Assembly: GCA_021157985.1 (NCBI GenBank)
Contig: JAGGVM010000014.1
Location: forward strand, 1-8,226
Source of the DNA: Nitrososphaerota archaeon
GTDB lineage: Archaea; Thermoproteota; Nitrososphaeria_A; Caldarchaeales; Wolframiiraptoraceae
Direction of reading: 5' to 3'
DNA: 8,226 nt
The translations under genes were made by a program, and so were the position numbers. This document shows positions 5,456-8,226 of the stretch, piece by piece. Position 1 is the first letter of the stretch. Each line of letters opens with the position of its first letter. Below the pieces are notes generated by a model. The model was not told the DNA's origin. It saw nothing but the letters and a program-made list of their open reading frames with translations, and made no database searches.

Positions 5456-6244
5456 TTGGCTTCTGGAGAACTCGTGGTGGTCAAGATAGGTGGATCGGTG
5501 ATCACCGATAAAAGCAGACCGTTTTCGCTTAATGAAGAGGTCATTAGGAGGCTTGGATCGGAGATCGCGGAAGCCTCTCACGATAAAAGCATAATCCTAG
5601 TTCATGGAGGAGGATCCTATGCTCACCCCGTCGCCAAGAAATACTCGGTCGCCGAGGGATTCAAGAGCGCGGAGCATCTAAAAGGCTTCATCGAGACTTC
5701 GAAAGCCGTGAGAAAACTGACCCTAGACGTGATCTCTAAGCTAACCGAGGGAGGGTTGAAGGCGATATCTCTTCCCGCCGCCGCCCTCTTCATAACAAGA
5801 TCCGGAAAAATAACTTCCAGCAACTTGGAGCCGATTTTTTCAGCTATCAGGATGGACGTGATCCCGGTTACATCAGGAGACGTCGTTTTCGATCGAGATC
5901 TAGGCTTCACGGTTCTCTCCGGGGATTCTATCGCGGCCTATCTGGCGATGAGGCTTAGGGCGAAGAGGCTGATCTATGTAATAGACGTGGACGGCGTGAT
6001 AATCGAGGATCGGGTGACGGGGGAGACGAAAGTCGCTGAAGAGTACTCTCGGGGAATGAAGCTCAAGTCTTTAGCCGTGAACGCGGAAGATGTGACGGGG
6101 GGGATCGTGAATAAATTGGAGGAGGGGTTCTCGGCGCTGGAAGCGGGAGTCGAAGTCTTGATCGTGAACGGGCTCGTCGAAGGAAGAGTGGAAAAAGCAG
6201 TTAGAGGAGAACCTGTAATCGGCACCAGACTTAGTAAAAGCTAA
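5456..6244 (+). CDS. ipk: Isopentenyl phosphate kinase
   Basis: This amino-acid-kinase-fold protein, up to 262 residues, would convert isopentenyl phosphate to isopentenyl diphosphate with ATP, the last kinase step of the archaeal mevalonate pathways. Evidence is the N-terminal VVVKIGGSVITDK, the glycine-rich LVHGGGSYAHPVAKKY with the family's catalytic His at residue 57 (usually GGGSFGH), SGDSIAAYLA at 155-164, and DVTGGIVNKLEEG at 212-224. The His after the GGGS loop separates it from UMP, carbamate and acetylglutamate kinases. The mvk gene nearby supports the role. The frame opens at TTG 5456, but GGAG at 5465-5468 is 5 bases before GTG 5474 and 8 before GTG 5477. A start there gives M-V-V-K-I-G-G or M-V-K-I-G-G, closer to known archaeal family members. 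I think one of those GTGs is real. Confidence 0.93.
   Translation: MASGELVVVKIGGSVITDKSRPFSLNEEVIRRLGSEIAEASHDKSIILVHGGGSYAHPVAKKYSVAEGFKSAEHLKGFIETSKAVRKLTLDVISKLTEGGLKAISLPAAALFITRSGKITSSNLEPIFSAIRMDVIPVTSGDVVFDRDLGFTVLSGDSIAAYLAMRLRAKRLIYVIDVDGVIIEDRVTGETKVAEEYSRGMKLKSLAVNAEDVTGGIVNKLEEGFSALEAGVEVLIVNGLVEGRVEKAVRGEPVIGTRLSKS
5465..5468 (+). promoter_or_regulatory. Ribosome binding site favouring a GTG start of ipk
   Basis: GGAG precedes in-frame GTG 5474 by 5 bases and GTG 5477 by 8 bases. Nothing as good stands before TTG 5456, where only a GGGCGGG stretch is present. Confidence 0.5.
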
Positions 6245-6247
6245 CCG

Positions 6248-6270
6248 TCACCATTCTTGGAGTGATTTTT
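6248..6270 (+). terminator. Weak candidate terminator after ipk
   Basis: A short inverted pair TCAC (6248-6251) and GTGA (6262-6265) is followed at once by five T. The stem is only 4 bp with a 10-base loop, so the T-tract, the usual archaeal termination signal, is the more meaningful part. It lies just past the ipk stop in the 62-bp gap between convergent ipk and rps2. Confidence 0.35.
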
Positions 6271-6306
6271 CGAGTAACTAGCGAATATAAAACCGGGGAT
6301 GGGAAC

Positions 6307-6948
6307 TCAGATTTTAGCTTCTTGTTGAGATTTTATTTCGAGGAATTCTTCGGGTTTTATTTTTTCGGCGAGCTCTGAGGTTAGTTCTCCTCGCTCGATT
6401 AGGACTTGTCTCGTAAGGTACCAGAAGGCGTAGGGCAGCGCTAGTCTTCCTCTGTTGTTTATGGGTATAACTAGGTCTACGTTTGAGATCGTGTTGTCGG
6501 TGCTGCACATGGCTATTACGGGGATCCTCGCTATCTTCGCTTCTAAGACGGCTTGGTTATCGTATCGCGGGTCTGATACCATGACGAGCTCGGGTTCGAG
6601 GTATGTTTTGAGTGATGGGTTCGTGAATGTTCCGGGTTCGAATCGCTCGACGATTGGAATGCATTTTGTGTATTCGCAGAATTTTTGGACTGGTTTGGCT
6701 CCGTAGACGTGCGTTGAGACTACTACCACTTCTTCCGGCTTGAAGTATGAGATGAACCTCGCGGCTATGTTCAACCGCTCGATCGTCTTGTTTATGTCTA
6801 TGAGGTATACTCCGTCCGGCCTGAGCTTGTAGATGAATTTCTCCATGTGCTTGACCTTTATCTTCGATCCTATGTAGAGGCCGTGCTTCACGAAGAGCTC
6901 CTGTATCGTCTCCTTTTCCTTTTGCTCGGGTGATTCCTCTCCGCTCAC
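6307..6948 (-). CDS. rps2: Small-subunit ribosomal protein uS2
   Basis: This 213-residue protein matches the archaeal form of S2, part of the head of the 30S subunit. Signature stretches are HGLYIGSKIKVKHMEKFIY (22-40), PDGVYLIDINKT (44-55), EPGTFTNPSL (104-113), EPELVMVSDPRYDNQAVLEA (118-137) and VDLVIPINNRGRLALPYAF (157-175). The N-terminal acidic/basic tail and the short Lys/Glu-rich C-terminus fit archaeal lengths. The GTG start at 6948 overlaps the enolase TGA as GTGA, and GGTGGTGA lies a few bases upstream inside eno. Enolase immediately followed by rps2 is a well-known archaeal gene order, so both are likely on one message with upstream transcription genes. Confidence 0.97.
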   Translation of the reverse strand: MSGEESPEQKEKETIQELFVKHGLYIGSKIKVKHMEKFIYKLRPDGVYLIDINKTIERLNIAARFISYFKPEEVVVVSTHVYGAKPVQKFCEYTKCIPIVERFEPGTFTNPSLKTYLEPELVMVSDPRYDNQAVLEAKIARIPVIAMCSTDNTISNVDLVIPINNRGRLALPYAFWYLTRQVLIERGELTSELAEKIKPEEFLEIKSQQEAKI

Positions 6949-8198
6949 AGCTTCACCACCCTATCCATTCCTATGATTTCCCCTATTCTGAGAAGCTCGT
7001 TCGCCTTGGCTACGCGCTCTCCGCCTACTACTCCGGCTTTTAGAAGCTTTCCACCCCATCCAACCGCGAGCTGCGCTAAGTGTCCCTCCGGCGGCTCTCC
7101 CGATCTATGAGATACGACCGGGACCACTCCCTTCTCGTGAGCAATCTTCACGGACTTCATGGCGGTCGTCAGTAATCCGACTTGGTTAGGCTTCACTATG
7201 AGAGCTCTCACGGCTCCTTTGTCCGCCGCCTCCGCGAGGATGTCGGGACGCGTTACTATCAGGTCGTCTCCGCATATCAGGGTCTTCGATCCGACTAGCT
7301 TCGAGAGCTCGACGAATCCTTCCATATCGTTCTCGTCGAGCGGATCTTCGACGTAGAAAAGCTCGTACTTGTCCACCCATTCCGCGACTCTGTTTATCTG
7401 CTCCTCTTTCGTGAGCTCTATTCCCTCGGTTCGGTAAACATACTTCTTCTTAGATTGATCCCAGAGGCTTGAGGCCGCGACATCGACGCCTATCCTTATC
7501 TTGAAACCAAGCTCGTCGGAGACCTGTTCCGCCGCCTGCTTCAATATCTCCAGCCCCTCTTCTGTTTTTACCGGCGGTGCGTACGCTCCTTCGTCTCCTC
7601 TTCCGAGGGTGAATCCTCCTAGATGCTTGTCGAGCAGCTTTCCTGTTAATGAGTGGACCATGAAGTTCGCTTTTACCGCTTCGCCTATGTTCTTGGCTCC
7701 GACGGGGCTTACGAGCATTTCCTGCCAGTCCGGCGCACCCTTCCCAGCGTGCGCTCCCCCGCCTATCACGTTTCCCAAGGGGAACGGGAGCCTGAACTCG
7801 TCTACGATGCTTAGGTGCTGGAATAATTGTTTTCCGAGGGCTTTCGATGCGGCTAAGGCGGTTGAGAGCGAAACCGCGAAGGCCGCGTTTCCCCCGAGCT
7901 TGCTGAAGTTCTCGGTTCCATCGAATTTTTTCAGGGCTTCATCCACCGCTTCTTGATCGGATGCGTCTACTCCTTTCAGGGCTTCGGCGAGCTGCGTGTT
8001 TATTATCTTGACGGCTTCGTCCACTCCTCCGGGCGGGTAGTAGGCTACTTCTTTCTCCCCTTTGCTCTTACCCGCGGGGGCGGCCGCTCTTCCATATCCC
8101 CCGTCTACCCAGACCTCTACCTCGACCGTTTCCTCTCCTCTGCTGTTGTATATCTTCCTGGCCTTAATCTTCTCGAGCTTGAGGGCCACGTTCTTCAC
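6945..8198 (-). CDS. eno: Enolase (phosphopyruvate hydratase), archaeal divergent form
   Basis: It interconverts 2-phosphoglycerate and phosphoenolpyruvate in the cytoplasm, with two Mg ions. Numbered from GTG 8198 (417 residues), the active-site positions are all visible: His150 and Glu160 in GGAHAGKGAPDWQEM, Glu203 in GDEGAYAP, Asp239 in VDVAAS, Glu284 in YVEDP, Asp311 in CGDDLIVT, Lys336 in VKPNQVG, His364 in SHRSGE, and Lys387 in LLKAGV. Two loops differ from the usual form. PSGASTG reads PAGKSKG, keeping the Mg-binding Ser45, and the ETEDT after SHRSG reads EPPEG. GTG 8198 overlaps a possible upstream stop as GTGA. GTG at codon 4 (8189) has AGAGGTGA 5 bases before it and gives MALKLEKIKARKIYNSRG, which matches typical enolase starts better. 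The downstream partner is rps2. Confidence 0.96.
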   Translation of the reverse strand: MKNVALKLEKIKARKIYNSRGEETVEVEVWVDGGYGRAAAPAGKSKGEKEVAYYPPGGVDEAVKIINTQLAEALKGVDASDQEAVDEALKKFDGTENFSKLGGNAAFAVSLSTALAASKALGKQLFQHLSIVDEFRLPFPLGNVIGGGAHAGKGAPDWQEMLVSPVGAKNIGEAVKANFMVHSLTGKLLDKHLGGFTLGRGDEGAYAPPVKTEEGLEILKQAAEQVSDELGFKIRIGVDVAASSLWDQSKKKYVYRTEGIELTKEEQINRVAEWVDKYELFYVEDPLDENDMEGFVELSKLVGSKTLICGDDLIVTRPDILAEAADKGAVRALIVKPNQVGLLTTAMKSVKIAHEKGVVPVVSHRSGEPPEGHLAQLAVGWGGKLLKAGVVGGERVAKANELLRIGEIIGMDRVVKL

Positions 8199-8202
8199 CT
8201 CT
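8195..8202 (-). promoter_or_regulatory. Ribosome binding site suggesting enolase starts at GTG 8189
   Basis: AGAGGTGA on the - strand is 5 bases before GTG 8189. It overlaps the longest-frame start GTG 8198 itself, so it cannot serve that codon. GTG 8198 has only AAGG some 8 bases upstream. Confidence 0.5.
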
Positions 8203-8226
8203 CATACCTTGCTTCGAGCCATAGAG
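8195..8226 (-). CDS. Possible 3' end of an upstream gene (partial)
   Basis: One - strand frame entering from the window edge reads LWLEARYER and ends at a TGA (8197-8195) overlapping the first enolase GTG as GTGA. The same junction type is used at eno-rps2 and at the 234-residue gene/mvk. In many archaea an RNA polymerase subunit gene (rpoK or rpoN) precedes eno, but nine residues cannot identify it. Other frames are also open at the edge, so this rests mainly on the overlap pattern. Confidence 0.3.
   Translation of the reverse strand, partial: LWLEARYER

Noticed and set aside
5623..6225. Two - strand open frames inside ipk
   Set aside because: They are Ser/Thr/Pro-rich antisense shadows. 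Ipk motifs run through the whole region on the + strand.
6245..6306. Search of the ipk-rps2 gap for a tRNA, small RNA or repeat
   Set aside because: At 62 bp there is no cloverleaf or repeated unit. Only a T-tract and a TATA-like string were found, and both are reported at low confidence.
7501..7956. 151-residue + strand open frame antisense to enolase
   Set aside because: It is Ser/Pro/Phe-rich, as antisense shadows of a strong gene usually are. Enolase in the other strand has all its catalytic residues.

Overview
The window reads as a chromosomal segment of an archaeon, most likely from the Thermoproteota/TACK side. The evidence is an archaeal-type uS2 directly behind enolase, a mevalonate kinase plus an isopentenyl phosphate kinase (the archaeal mevalonate route), AT-rich box A-like promoters at leaderless or short-leader distances, dense packing, and many GTG/TTG starts with 4-base GTGA/ATGA junctions. 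No RNA genes, CRISPR, insertion sequences or phage genes were seen. The placement rests on gene content and motif reading, not on a phylogeny.

Layout. On the + strand the window opens inside the last 55 codons of a gene read as adenylosuccinate synthetase (purA). It overlaps by ATGA a complete adenylosuccinate lyase (purB, start at 167); together they convert IMP to AMP. PurB runs 32 bp into the 3' end of a convergent mevalonate kinase (mvk). Continuing rightwards on the - strand are an uncharacterised 234-residue protein coupled to mvk by GTGA, a CcdA/DsbD-like membrane thiol carrier, a membrane-anchored thioredoxin-fold protein with a CPNC active site, and a GNAT/RimI-like acetyltransferase. 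A short AT-rich divergent promoter region (about 5373-5473) separates the acetyltransferase from isopentenyl phosphate kinase (ipk, + strand). A 62-bp convergent gap follows, then rps2 (uS2) and enolase on the - strand, joined by GTGA.

How the genes fit together. Three housekeeping themes appear: purine synthesis (purA-purB), isoprenoid lipid precursors (mvk, ipk), and translation/glycolysis (rps2, eno). In many archaea eno, rps2, mvk and ipk form one colinear run. Here the same genes are present, but ipk is inverted, mvk lies about 3.8 kb from rps2, and a two-gene extracytoplasmic redox module (CPNC thioredoxin plus NPC/CTAGFP membrane carrier) sits between them. The least explained items are the 234-residue protein and the C-terminal region of the thioredoxin-like protein. 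Several starts (eno, ipk, the thioredoxin, the CcdA-like gene) are better supported at codons other than the longest-ORF start, and these are given in the entries. No gene-free stretch exceeds 300 bases.
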